A DNA stretch of 64,000 nucleotides from Misgurnus anguillicaudatus (GCF_027580225.2 NC_073361.2:23330001-23394000); one strand, 5' to 3'; numbered from the stretch's first letter, positions 55,101 to 64,000 are shown. The notes: generated from the letters alone by a model not told the origin. Program-made: numbers and translations.

Positions 55101-58100
55101 GTGTAGCAGCATGGTCCTGTAAGGCAAAACATTTCATTACGTTTGCATGTCTATATAGCAAAATGACAGTAAAGCTCATATGAACAGCTTCTTGCCTTAG
55201 ATCCGGTCTAGTCCCCGTTCAACTTTACAACGCATTTAAAGGAACAGTATGTAGGATTGTGGCTAAAACTGGTACTGCAATCACAAAACTTGTGGCCAAT
55301 ACACATGACAACATAAACATCAGTTGAGGGCTGCAACTCCACTTTTTAAAATGACAATATCCTGGCCAGACCACTGCTGTCAATGATATAAGTATTTGAA
55401 ATGAAAATGATTAATGTCTGTCTAGTGACATGTCAGGGCAATTTTATGATTAATTGATATAAATGTCTTACATACTGTTCCTTTAAAGGAAAAGAAATAA
55501 TACATGCTGGGGTAGGAGTGAACTCAAATGATGTTAGAGAGATAGCGAGAGAGAGTATTAACTATCAGGACTCATGGAAACACGTGTTAGCTTGGCACAT
55601 GCCGAATGTAAATGGATCGCTCTCGCTCATACACTCTCTCTCTCTCTGATAGTTGGCAGTCTGTCTCTTTTAATCATGTCGTTTTTGCTGAACCCGCTTA
55701 CAGTTCAAAGCGAATTGCCCTGTTATGCGTGGTGCCCTGCTGTGTCTAACAAGCTCTGCAGATTAAACCACCTGAGAGCTAAACGATAAACTGGGTCATC
55801 AACAAGAATTGACAGATGAAAGGTCAAGGCAGACTTCTTTAGAAAGCGTACAGTATATACGATTCAATGAACATCATAAATTACAGCTTTCATTCAACTG
55901 TCAGGATGTACACAGAGTAACGCACATACTAAGCGAATAAAAATTCATTTTTAGGTTACCTGAGACCAGAATGTCGTTCCTGAGCGCGCACACAGCGTAC
56001 TCTGATTTGGTGAACTCTGGGAGTTTGGCTAAGGATTTCCATTCGCCGGTTACAGGATCATAGCATTCGGTATAGGGCAGGTTGAAACCCCCCATTCTCT
56101 CACAGCCCCCAACTACAACGATGACCTCAGAAAATCCAGTAGACCTGCGTGGACACAAGTTTTTTTTATACAAATGATCAAAATTGTAACTTTTTCACCA
56201 CAACTAGGGCTGTCCCAATGATTAAATAATCGTCTCATCGCAATTGTGTGACCTCATCGAAGATTTCAGCTCACCGCAATGATTGCACATCTCTCTAAGA
56301 AACACAAGGGGGAGCTGCAGCGCTTGTATAAACAAGACAGTATCAGATTACTTTTAAATATGTGTTATCTGTATTAATATTTACTGCCAGATATTTCATT
56401 TAAATAATCATAACAATGTGTGAAAATTATTTAATAAACAAAGAAAAAAAATGTATGAGAATTTAATTCACAGCAATAAAACAGACAAATAATCGTCACA
56501 TTTATTAGACAATTATATGTCAGCCAAATTTCATAATTGTGACAGCCCTAACCACAATACCCCTTTTCACCAATAAATGTAGATAAACATATAAAATATA
56601 TATATTATTGTTGTCTTTTACTCCAATAATATTCTTATTGGTTATAATAAAGTGCAAAATGCACTAAACAAAGCTTCTTATACACGGGACCACAATGTTA
56701 AATCTTTATTGATTTGCATTTTGGGCATCATTGTTTGCTAGCAGGGACAACACTGTCAACCAGTGCACAGCCGGAGCACAACACGCATTCTCCAGTCCAC
56801 AGGCAAACACATTTTATCCAGAACGAACTCCCCCACCCATCCGTTTTTCTGTGAAATCATCTTTACGGAAGACTGCCTTCTCTGTGTAAATGATCAGGGG
56901 TTAAAGAGTGCACGAGCCGTGACACTAAAGTTAGAGCTGAACTTTGAATGCCCTCCCTGTAGGGAAAAGAAATGAGCAGGGCTACAGCTAGTTTAGGCAA
57001 ACATGAAAACATCCGTTCAGTCTTTACCGTTTGTCAACATGCAGTGCACCTCAGGGGTCTCGTTTCGAAAATCTCAGTCGTTCATATTTTAATATTAGTT
57101 TTAATCATCTGTTTTAGTTTGTTTTTATGATGCATATATTATTTTTATTTTGTTTGTGTTCAAAATTTGAACATCCACAGAACTTTTTTGCTAAAAAATA
57201 AGAAATAAATGAAGAGTTTAGATGCAAAACCCATCTAAAGTTTTCTTGTAAATTAGTGTTTTTATCAGGCACTGGTTTAGGTTCAATAATTTCACTTTAG
57301 TGGAAATTAAAAGATTATTAGGCAGCAATTAAAATTTGACTGTCTTTCGCTGCAAAACCCTCTAAGTGCATGCTAGTTTTATGGCAAAAACCTCCAATTC
57401 TACAACCAAAAAAACACTTTGGCTTAGTTGCAAAATCACCAAATATGCAAACAATGAAATTCATGTGGCTGCCATATTTGGGTTGTATTCAGGTCCAAGA
57501 GTCCCAAGTTTGCTCATCCCATTCTCCTTCCATGCACTTAAGAGGATTTTGCTGAAAAATCGACGTGGCATTTAGCGGATTCTGCCAACAACAAACCAGT
57601 ATTTTTTGAATGGCCTGAGGCGGGGATTAAATGTATTTGAAGTGAAGGTATTTAATGAAAATATACTACAGGCCGAGGGCATTCTGTCAATGTCATCATC
57701 TTATTTTGGACTCAAATGCCGTTTAACGGCTTTTGTATCTGAGCTCTTCAAATGCTTTAAAGGGGACAAAACTTTTTTAAGATGTCAAATAAATCTTTGG
57801 TGTCCCCAGAATACGTATGTGAAGATTTAGCTCAAAATATCATATAGATAACTTATTATTATAACATATTAAAATTGTCACTTTGTAGGTGTGAGCAAAA
57901 ATGAGCCGTTTTGGGTGGGTCCTTTAACATGCAAATGAGCTGATCTCTGTACTAAACGGCAGTACTGTGGTTGGATAGTGCAGATTAAGGGGCGGTATTA
58001 TCCCCTTCTGACATCATCAGGGAGCCAAATTTCAATGACTTATTTTTTCACACGCTTGTGTGGAATGGTTTACCAAAACTAAGTTACTGGGTTGATCTTT

Positions 58101-60931
58101 TTCACATTTTCTAGGTTGACAAAAGCATTGGGGACCCAATTATATCACTTAAGCCCGGGATACACTGCACGATTTTTGCCCTCCTATAAGATCATTACCT
58201 TATCATACTGTGCGACATGTATCGTTTAAACTCGTGTACGAGAGGCATGTACACTGTAAGATGATGATGCGGAAGCTTCGGCAGCAGCGTCACACGTTGC
58301 GCAACGTCACCAGCATGCGCTCGTGGTACACAAATACCGGTGCGCAGGTCGTAGCAGCAAACACACTGTCGTAGGCTATCTTTGGACGCAAGACCAGGAA
58401 AACGGCCATCTTTGAACCTCTCTCACTGTAAGACATAGGACCACCGATGAAGAGCCACGATCACAGAAATCTGTTTCACGTTGGCAGTCTTTCGTCTGGG
58501 ACAGCCAATAATCATGCAGTGTATCCCAGGCTTTAAACATGGAAAAAGTCAGATTTTCATGTTATGTCCCCTTTAACTGCACAGCCCTTTGTAGAGCCAA
58601 AAAGGTTTTTTTCATGGCATTGCTACGCTTTTTAGCACCTTTATTTTTAAGAGTGGCCTTGACAAAAATACACTTTCAGAAATTTCTTATTCTGAAAATA
58701 AAATCAGAATTTATAAAAACAGAAAAAGTGTGCCAATGAAATGTGCCTCAAATGCGTAACCAAATTTAAAATGCATCTTAATTGTGGACCAATATGATGT
58801 CATTAATATTACATTTACGGTCCCTAAATGCAAACTTTGATAAGACCCTCTGGCCTAATAAGCAGTTATTTTTTTGAAGTATGCGCCGATAGTTAAAAAC
58901 CAGAGATTATTGTATTACAAAATCGGACCACTTCTTTATTTAGGTCATACGTTTTGTCTCGTAGTACATTTAGTTGCCAATAAAAAAAAAAATCAGCTGC
59001 ACCCGCCCTGTAAGAATGATCAAGCCAGCTGCCGGTCTATCCCATAATTCCAGTTGGTAACCATTCCAAATCTGCCTAGGAACAGGAAGTGGAACAGCAA
59101 CTTTTTGCCAATTGTAAACAGACACTCGTCTGAAAGTTTTAACTCACTCGTCTGAAGCAGACATTTTTCTTTGTGATCAACCACCCAGAAAAAAAAACAA
59201 TGGTATGTGAAGTTTGTAAACAAAACGTTTTTCTTTCAGGCAGTCAAGCGTGAAAAAGTTCACCGTTTGCTAACATTCAGATGGTTGCGTGAGATTGGGG
59301 TTATTATCCTAATCATTGTGTTACAGCTTTCTTCTAGAAGACAATAATGAGGTTGTTAACCAATAAGCCCTGAAACGCTGGCAGACCTTCGAGTGAATCA
59401 CGTTCAGACAGGTCCCAGGCCAGCACGCATTGAGTTCAGCGCAAAACACAACCGTTCTGTGTCCTCTCCTTCCCACTTACGTTTCACCAGACATAATAAA
59501 AACAAAGCACACGCTCCTGCAAACAGAATCAGGTCACCGGGAATGTATTTTGGTGTTTGCGTTTTGGAAAAAGAATGTACGCAAGCCTCACCAGGACGTT
59601 TTTCCGCAATGTGCAACAACAGAGATCCTGGATGGGATGCTTCCTTATAGTCCTGTGTCTACTTTTAATGTGGTTTAGTGTAGATTATTCCACATCAGCA
59701 GATTTGAGAAACAGGTTTTTAAAATGTCTCAGACAGATGTTATAAAACAAAAGCCTGCAAGTTACATCAGACACTCACTTGTTGACTCATGCCTTGATAT
59801 ATGGAGATAAACATTACACATTACATAACGTGGACTTCATGGAAAAGCTTCCAAATGTTTGGAATATATATTTTTAAATACGCCAGGAATAGAAATTCTA
59901 GATAAGGTAAGCCATCTGGTGCATTCAGTGCATGTTAAAATGGAGACATGCATTATTTGTAGGCCATAAACTAAAAGGCAAAGGAAGTGGCAAGGTGAGA
60001 CAGTATCATACCTGCGTGGACGGGTTCGTGGTGACATCATCTCATTGCCCAACACGTGGTAGCGCCTGGCTTCGTGCAGAAGCTGATAGCACTCCGGAGC
60101 GTTTTGGATCAACTGGTCACCTTCAACTGTCTGGACAAAATAATTGGGATGCAGCAGGGGCAGTCGGACGTGGTTGAGAAGGTCCTTCAGCATGATCCTG
60201 CGTTGGTCCACGCTAAAATACACCCAACGCATCACTGCCTCAAAAACCGTTTCCTCCTTTCCAGTGACCAAGTCATCACTGGCGAGGTACTCCTCCAACT
60301 CTTCCTTACGCAAGTCTAGAAACTCCTCATGCAAGGCCACGTCGGCAAAGCTCTGCAGTGCGTAAGAACGGCAACGGCTGGCGAGCTGCTTCAGGGAGTG
60401 CGCCTCAGCGAATCGCTGGATCCCCAAACAGTTGCAAGGGTCGAGCTGGTCCTCCAAAAACTTGGCGCAGGCATCGCGCAGCGTGGCGATCTGAAAGAGG
60501 CTGGAGGTCTCGAAGAGGAACTGAACGTTGTCCGTGGTGATTTGAGCACGTCCGGTGTAGACGTACTGCAGGAAGGTGTCCATGGCTTCGGCACGGATGC
60601 CATTGATCTCCACCAACATCTCACGGCTCTCCCGGTGATCGTTGCAGAACATGGCACGGAAGTAGCTGCTGCATGCCGACAGCACGGCGCGGTGACACGG
60701 GAACTCACGGCCTTCCACGCTGATCACCACATCGGTGAAGAGGCGTCCGTCACGAAACTCATTGAACATCTGCAGGATGCTCTCTGAATGGCACGGGCCA
60801 GAGGAGAAATCGAACACATCATGATTACTGAGAGACTTGCTGTCCATCTCCAAAACCTTTCGCTTGACTGCTGGAGACTCACGGACACCAGAGTCCTCCC
60901 GGTTCAGTCTTCTGCCCAGAATAAGTACCAT
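42975..60931 (-). CDS. klhl24: klhl24, kelch-like family member 24 (complete 600-aa coding region, six coding exons)
   Basis: The coding join on the minus strand is 60931-60012, 56144-55960, 53202-53084, 46121-45933, 44446-44258, 43175-42975. Every junction has GT...AG borders and the phases fit (2, 1, 0, 0, 0), giving 600 residues and a TGA stop. Residues about 58-165 form a BTB domain ([25 protein letters not shown]), about 166-275 a BACK domain, and about 308-595 six kelch repeats with repeated VGGYDG, VIGGG, VSGG and ILGG strands. The family member KLHL24 is a cytoplasmic substrate adaptor of the CUL3-RBX1 ubiquitin ligase; keratin 14 is a known target and it ubiquitinates itself. The start ATG (60931) is the first in-frame ATG and begins with [13 protein letters not shown], as I recall for vertebrate KLHL24. 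Fish may have two klhl24 paralogues; I cannot tell which this is. Introns of about 3.9, 2.8, 7.0, 1.5 and 1.1 kb carry many transposons but no exon is damaged. Confidence 0.95.
43255..44240. mobile_element. Host foldback MITE interrupted by the 43399-44101 insertion
   Basis: TTTTGTCACTCTCATGTTGTTACAAACCTG on the left resembles 47970-48290. On the right TTCGATTTTTGGATGAACTATCCC ends about 18 bp from the exon 5 donor. Confidence 0.6.
43399..44101. mobile_element. hAT-like element (CAGGGTTCCCACAC) in klhl24 intron 5
   Basis: Ends CAGGGTTCCCACACC and CTGTGGGAACCTTG are inverted. The flanks (CCCATTCA / CCCATAGT) share only their first five bases, so the duplication is imperfect. The element splits an older palindromic MITE (about 43255-44240). 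Confidence 0.78.
44258..44446 (-). CDS. klhl24: klhl24 coding exon 5: kelch repeats 4-5
   Basis: This 189-nt, phase 0-0 exon encodes [15 protein letters not shown] through [11 protein letters not shown]. The acceptor is TTCTCTCAG|GTC and the donor AAACAG|GTACCA. It has the same length as the previous exon, which fits one kelch blade per exon unit. A repeat fragment ending near 44240 lies about 18 bp past the donor. Confidence 0.95.
44501..45932. other. klhl24 intron 4 interior, no other gene
   Basis: Mostly unassigned AT-rich sequence with short ORFs of no recognisable domain. Confidence 0.5.
45933..46121 (-). CDS. klhl24: klhl24 coding exon 4: kelch repeats 3-4
   Basis: This 189-nt, phase 0-0 exon encodes [15 protein letters not shown] through DDNTCSDK. 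The acceptor is ATCAACAG|GTG and the donor GATAAG|GTTTGT. It carries the glycine doublets and the conserved Tyr/Trp spacing (SVECYD...NRWTEV) of kelch blades. Confidence 0.95.
46670..47070. mobile_element. Partial TTAA MITE (AGGAAAACACCA family)
   Basis: TTAA at 46666-46669, then AGGAAAACACCAACTTTTTC, with the same interior as 48317-48746 (TAGAAGCCACCAAACACTTCC). The right arm is lost. Confidence 0.75.
47967..48295. mobile_element. Foldback MITE (GTTCAGCCAAAATATAATTC...)
   Basis: GTAGTTCAGCCAAAAT on the left and TTCTGGGTGAACTATCTC on the right are inverted. GGGGCACCACTGACTTCCAT pairs with AATGGTGCCCCAG in the centre. Confidence 0.8.
48317..48746. mobile_element. TTAA foldback MITE (AGGAAAACACCACA)
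   Basis: TTAA at 48313-48316 and 48747-48750; ends AGGAAAACACCACAG and GTGTTGTTTTCCT. The arms pair over most of the element. Confidence 0.92.
48751..49746. other. klhl24 intron 3 interior, no repeat or gene recognised
   Basis: Roughly 1 kb of unassigned AT-rich sequence. Confidence 0.4.
49747..49819 (+). repeat. tRNA-like SINE head
   Basis: TAGCTCAGTGTC (A-box-like) and GGGTTTGAACCC (B-box-like) are about 45 bases apart. The ends GTGTTCCT/AGGAACAC can pair as an acceptor stem. No intact SINE tail follows. I call it SINE-derived rather than a functional tRNA gene. Confidence 0.6.
49857..50130. repeat. Dispersed repeat, second copy of the 35219-36300 family
   Basis: CAGCAGTAACAACATAAACA through CACGTGCGTCAG, continuous here and interrupted in the other copy. 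Confidence 0.78.
50394..50815. mobile_element. GCTGCGTTCACACC MITE
   Basis: Left AATGCTGCGTTCACACCAGC and right TAGGTGTGAACCCACAGTAA are inverted ends, with a CpG-rich interior. Preceded at 50155-50390 by a related GTTCACACCAGATGCGAG piece. Confidence 0.6.
50816..52467. other. klhl24 intron 3, mixed repeats
   Basis: Contains a truncated SINE (about 51515-51600) and a TGTGACC repeat (51609-51814). The 149-codon frame at 50994-51443 shows no domain. Confidence 0.4.
52468..52838. mobile_element. MITE with GGGGATCGCACACCGGCC ends
   Basis: The left GGGGATCGCACACCGGCC and right GGCCAGTGTGTGACCCCC are inverted with few mismatches. The interior is CpG-rich with CGGCGCCGCC motifs. Confidence 0.65.
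53084..53202 (-). CDS. klhl24: klhl24 coding exon 3: second kelch repeat
   Basis: This 119-nt exon encodes [16 protein letters not shown] through KMAVLLGK. The acceptor is CATTTCAG followed by five G; taking the first as the intron end gives the expected SGGR reading. The donor is GGGAAG|GTCAGT, phase 0. The track of long ORFs misses it because it is open in a frame without a nearby start. Confidence 0.94.
53540..53764. mobile_element. Uninterrupted GCCCAGCTGCACT foldback MITE
   Basis: AGGCTTTATGCCCAGCTGCA and its complement TGCAGCTTGGCATAGAGCCT enclose arms of about 100 bp; the empty-site counterpart of 33490-33935. Confidence 0.9.
54122..55090. mobile_element. Foldback element split by a Tc1-type MITE
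   Basis: The arms (AGTACACTTCCATAGTGTAC, AAAGTGCTTTATTTTC and complements) flank 54347-54829. Confidence 0.85.
54347..54829. mobile_element. Tc1-type MITE (CAGTACAGGCCAAAAG), TA target
   Basis: TA at 54345-54346 and 54830-54831; ends CAGTACAGGCCAAAAGTTGG and CCAAACTTTTGGCCTGTACTG, nested in the foldback above. No transposase. Confidence 0.93.
55240..55482. mobile_element. TTAA-type MITE, AGGAACAGTATGTA family (copy 2)
   Basis: TTAA at 55236-55239 and 55483-55486; ends AGGAACAGTATGTAGG and TACATACTGTTCCT. Opposite orientation to 12081-12349. Confidence 0.9.
55960..56144 (-). CDS. klhl24: klhl24 coding exon 2: first kelch repeat
   Basis: This 185-nt exon starts after the acceptor CCACGCAG. 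Its first G completes Arg307 (AG|G) and it continues [19 protein letters not shown] to DILVSG. The donor is TCAG|GTAACC. It encodes kelch repeat 1 and the start of repeat 2. A hAT-type MITE (56205-56550) sits 60 bp upstream of the acceptor in the preceding intron. Confidence 0.95.
56205..56550. mobile_element. hAT-type MITE (TAGGGCTGTC)
   Basis: Ends TAGGGCTGTCCCAATGATT and TAATTGTGACAGCCCTA, flanked by ACCACAAC (56197-56204) and ACCACAAT (56551-56558), a 7/8-matching duplication. Confidence 0.9.
56559..57756. other. klhl24 intron 1 interior, no gene recognised
   Basis: Unassigned sequence with short ORFs; no obvious repeat. Confidence 0.4.
57761..58572. mobile_element. TTAA-type MITE, AGGGGACA family, with a nested element
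   Basis: TTAA at 57757-57760 and 58573-58576; the ends and interior match 1522-2015 except for the insertion 58153-58532. Confidence 0.9.
58153..58532. mobile_element. Nested TTAA MITE (GCCCGGGATACACTGCACGA)
   Basis: TTAA at 58149-58152 and 58533-58536; ends GCCCGGGATACACTGCACGA and ATGCAGTGTATCCCAGGCT. The 1522-2015 relative is continuous at this point. Confidence 0.9.
58577..60011. other. klhl24 intron 1, exon-1-proximal part
   Basis: No transposon end recognised. 59020-59760 is less AT-rich and could hold regulatory sequence, but nothing specific is visible. Confidence 0.4.
60012..60931 (-). CDS. klhl24: klhl24 coding exon 1: N-terminus, BTB and BACK domains
   Basis: This 920-nt coding segment encodes residues 1-306 plus two bases of codon 307. 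It covers the N-terminal tail, BTB and BACK domains and ends in MSPRTRPR(R). The donor reads CGCAG|GTATGA. No in-frame stop separates ATG 60931 from a likely splice acceptor (TTTTCAG) ending at 60988, so the exon probably extends to 60987 as 5' UTR. Codon 29 is a second in-frame ATG (60845-60847). Confidence 0.95.
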
Positions 60932-60987
60932 TGCTGTCAAACCAGTGAGGCCCAAGGCCCTGTAGACAATATAGAAAGATGCTTCTG
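60932..60987 (-). other. klhl24: Probable 5' UTR part of klhl24 coding exon 1
   Basis: A pyrimidine-rich tract and TTTTCAG end at 60988 just upstream of the start codon. A second AG three bases further in is an alternative acceptor. This implies at least one non-coding upstream exon, not identified in the window. Confidence 0.55.
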
Positions 60988-61903
60988 CTGAAAATGAAAA
61001 CAGAACATCATATGAACTTCATACGTACTACCACAAGTATTGCATTTTTCATATTGTTGTCTCCTTAAGATGCACCACTATGTTTTACTCACTGTTGTAA
61101 GACACTTTGGATGATAAATGCCTAAATTTAAAGGTAACCTGCAAATTAGATGTGACAAAAGAATTTGTTTATGCACTTGGCACACGCTTTTATCCGAAGT
61201 GCATTTAGGGTATACATTTTTTCATCAGTATGTGTCTTGCCTGTAAACATGCGGTTTTACCTGATAATAAACTTAAAATAGCAGATATGCCTAACACCAC
61301 ATTAGGCTTTTTACTGTAGGGTAAAGGTAAAAAATTCATAGGAATGTGTGCATAAAATAAAATTGGCATGTTGCCCAAAAACTAGATTAAACATTACATT
61401 TTAATATTTTTTCTTAACCCTTAAATGCATATCTTAGGTCTGTAGAGAACAAAAAATGTCATATGTTTGTCTAGTTTTTGGGCAACATGATACCCCCTTG
61501 GGTACATCCACCCCCCCTCAAAAAAAAAAAAAAAAATCATGACAACCAATCTCAACTTTGTATAACTTCCGAAGTGACTTGAAGTGCATTTAGGGTATAC
61601 ATTTTTCATCAGTATTTGTGTTTCCTTTAAACATCTGGTTTTACCTGATAATAAGCTTAAAATAGCAGACATGCCTAACACCCTATTAGGCTTTTTACTG
61701 TAGGGTAAAGGTAAAAATTAGAGGCGCAATTTCACAGGAATATGTGCACAAAACAAATTTGGCATGTTGCCTAAAAACTAGATAAACATTACATTTTCAT
61801 ATTTTTGTAATATGCATATCTTAAATGCATTATCTTAGGTCTGTTGAGAAAAAAAAAGAGTCATATGTTTGTCTAATTTTTTGGCAACATGACCCCCCCA
61901 CAC

Positions 61904-63278
61904 CAAGGTTATTTTCGTAAACGAAAACTGAAACTAAGACTAAAACTATCAGCTAAAAAACATTTTCGTTAACTGAAATAAAATTAAAAATTCATAAGAA
62001 ATGAAAAACTAAAACTAAACGAAACGAGCAAAAGTTATTGAAAAACTAACTGAAATAAAATAATAATTATCAAAAATAAATATTCGTTTTCGTAATTAAT
62101 AAGCTCTCATCCCGTGGCGGAAAATCTGAACAGGCTTTATAATAGACCCCTTAATCGCCTATGTCACTGTGACGTCACCGCTTTAGCTGGAGGCAAAACA
62201 TAAGGAAGAACTCATAACAGGCGCGCTAAAAGTTGAGGTCTTGACTTTAAAATGTCGTCTTGTGTTTTTGGCAACCAAAATAGAAGGAACAGCACTTTTG
62301 GTTCAAATCAAAAGTTTAACCGTGTCCCGGCAGACATTCCTTCAGAGAAATAAAAAGGACAATTGTGGTTGAATGGACGGAGACGATCGCAAATAATGCT
62401 CGTGTTTGCAGTGCACACTTCATATCAGGTAAATTAATCTATGCATCTGTGTTGGTGTGTTGGTCTTATCTAGTACAAATCAGCAAGTTTCTGTTTTATA
62501 GGTGATGATAAGTCAACCGTCAGTGCACTAGCTAGCTTAAATGTTAAACAAACATACAGCGATAGATGTGTGTGCCATCCTTTGAATGATCTCTTAAAAT
62601 AATCCCCATTGCTAATCATAGTTAGCCCAGTGATAGGTTACATTAGACAATAAGCCTTGACAAAATTCCACAAACCAGCCGAAAATACTTCATATGTAGG
62701 AAATATCCAAAACCTGGTTAAAATGTTTCCAATGAGAACAAGATACAAGAACTAATTGTTACAGCGTTAATTTACAAAAATAGCTGTCACGCAGAGTCAG
62801 TAACTTTACATAATCAGACAGTTCCGAACCTTCTTCTGCATCTATGTTTAATAAATCCCTTCTAAAATGTCCTAGCTTACGCTTGTCAGCATTGCGTCCG
62901 CGCCTCTTTTTGCCTCAAACTAATCCCTGCCCACCCGGAGACGTTGCAATGTTTACAAACTTTTAAGGAGTCTTTACTTGTAGATGGCGCTTTATGCATG
63001 TGAGATTAGCTGAGGCTGACAGCAACCTCAGTTAACTGATAAATATGTCAGACAGTCTAGCTGCTGTTAACTGCTAAACTAAACTATAATTACTAAAACT
63101 ATAACTGAAACAAAATAAAATAAAAACTAAATAGAAATGTGTTTTCAAAATAAAAACTAAACTAAAACTAACAAAACCATTCATGAAACTAACTAAAACT
63201 AAACTTAAATTTAAAGCAAAATTGAAAACGATACTAAAATAAAAACTAATTTAAAAAAGCAAAACTATAATAACCTTG
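61904..63278. mobile_element. P-element-like transposon, 8-bp target duplication
   Basis: The termini CAAGGTTATT and AATAACCTTG are inverted and flanked by perfect CCCCACAC duplications (61896-61903 and 63279-63286). AAACTAAAACTAAAC-type repeats fill both subterminal regions. A THAP-domain remnant lies inside. CA-starting ends, an 8-bp duplication and a THAP domain together fit the P superfamily. The 1375-bp element lacks a transposase core. Confidence 0.85.
62252..62428 (+). pseudogene. THAP zinc-finger exon remnant of a P-like transposase
   Basis: From ATG 62252 the frame reads MSSCVFGNQNRRNSTFGSNQ and on to FNRVPADIPSEK before TAA. In the next frame IKRTIVVEWTETIANNARVC SAHFIS follows, with the CxxH and HFIS signature of THAP domains, up to a GT donor (CAG|GTAAAT). 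One of the four zinc ligands (the second Cys, after CVFG) is Asn, and a one-base frameshift sits near 62350, so it cannot form a working finger. Confidence 0.8.
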
Positions 63279-63369
63279 CCCCACACATCCTTGGGTTCAT
63301 CCATTCTGTCCCTTGCCCCCAAAAATCATGATATAAATCAATCTCAACTTTGTATAATTTCATGTTTTT

Positions 63370-64000
63370 TTGTTAAATTAAAATTCAACAAAAACATTAA
63401 ATTATACAATGTAATTTGGTTGCTTGGTAGTCTTATTTTTGTGAAGTTTGATTATACAGAATTAATAATAAATTAATATATTTCATAAAATGTCAAAAGT
63501 GTATAGTAAAAATATATATGCATATACATCTTTATTATAAAGTTTTATTTTTTTTATTATTTTTATATATTATATACATTTTTATCCTTAAACAGATGCT
63601 AATAACTATATAATGCTAAAATGATGCCCTAATGAAATTCTGGGTCTCTAAAGCAGTGGTTCTCAAACTGAAGGGCGCCAGATAATGCTGTGGGGGCCCC
63701 ACACTTTTATGACATTTCAAATATTTCTCTCATAATGAGATTTTCCCCCCATTTAAAATTATTATTCTCCAATGAAAGGTTGGATTTTTGTAGATTTTTT
63801 AAATAAAAGATCAAAAGTATTAACGATGCACATTTATTTTCACATTTACAAAGGGTATGAATAATTTTGAGCACAACTGTATACATTTTTAATACACACA
63901 CACACACATACATACATACATAATAGTGTATTTGTTAATATAGTAGGCTATAAGTACCCAAATATGTAAAAACATGCATAAGGCTAAAAAATAAGTTTAA
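63370..64000. other. Partial transposon ends, no gene
   Basis: CAGTGGTTCTCAAACT begins a partial hAT element at 63654. GAATAATTTTGAGCACAACTG before TA (63880-63881) is a Tc1 terminus matching 6873. A (CA)n/(CATA)n run lies at about 63892-63921. The rest is AT-rich. Confidence 0.6.

Larger units (their letters stand above)
61197..63360. repeat. Tandem duplication of a ~380-bp unit, second copy interrupted
   Basis: Unit A (about 61197-61579) and unit B (from about 61580) both run AAGTGCATTTAGGGTATACA ... TTAGGCTTTTTACTGTAGGG ... CTCAACTTTGTATAA. Unit B is split at 61903/63279 by a P-element-like insertion. Confidence 0.88.

Noticed and set aside
60329..60787. 152-codon plus-strand frame
   Set aside because: Antisense shadow of klhl24 coding exon 1.
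60932..60955. Upstream in-frame extension of klhl24 beginning at 60955
   Set aside because: The codon at 60955 is TTG, not ATG; the first ATG is at 60931 and matches the family start.

Overview
The window is typical of a ray-finned fish nuclear chromosome, most likely a cyprinid or close relative. It is AT-rich, gene-poor and packed with small non-autonomous DNA transposons: TTAA-flanked foldbacks, hAT, Tc1/mariner, PIF/Harbinger-like and P-element-like. It also carries tRNA-derived SINE pieces and long purine microsatellites. The fish assignment rests on this repeat style and on the vertebrate gene described next; no species can be named from the sequence alone.

Only one protein-coding gene is firmly supported: klhl24, on the minus strand, filling the right third of the window. 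Six coding exons (60931-60012, 56144-55960, 53202-53084, 46121-45933, 44446-44258, 43175-42975) have canonical GT-AG borders and matching phases. Joined, they encode exactly 600 residues: a BTB domain, a BACK domain and six kelch repeats. The family member is a substrate adaptor of the CUL3-RBX1 ubiquitin ligase. The coding start is inside the window. A non-coding first exon and promoter were not recognised and may lie beyond the right edge. A long 3' UTR toward about 37.9 kb is possible.

Region by region. 1-1.5 kb: possible 3' end of an unidentified plus-strand gene (weak). 1.5-5.4 kb: a TTAA element and a minisatellite array with a 376-bp duplicated unit and a nine-copy 24-bp block. 5.8-8.1 kb: a mutator-like foldback and a broken Tc1-like transposase. 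12-18.5 kb: TTAA elements, including a 723-bp nearly perfect palindrome, and a nested hAT/Harbinger composite. 22.9-26.9 kb: a Harbinger-type element with a decayed Myb-like ORF, a hAT MITE and TTAA elements. 28.4-30.3 kb: a 1.86-kb polypurine tract. 31.7-37.4 kb: nested MITEs. 37.9-42.97 kb: klhl24 downstream or 3' UTR. 43-61 kb: klhl24 exons and repeat-loaded introns. 61.2-63.4 kb: a tandem duplication, one copy interrupted by a P-element-like transposon with a THAP zinc-finger remnant.

No operon-like or cooperative gene system is present. The noteworthy biology is the complete klhl24 gene model and the transposon archaeology: target-site duplications (TSDs) read directly, TTAA sites shared by adjacent elements, and decayed transposase-associated DNA-binding ORFs.
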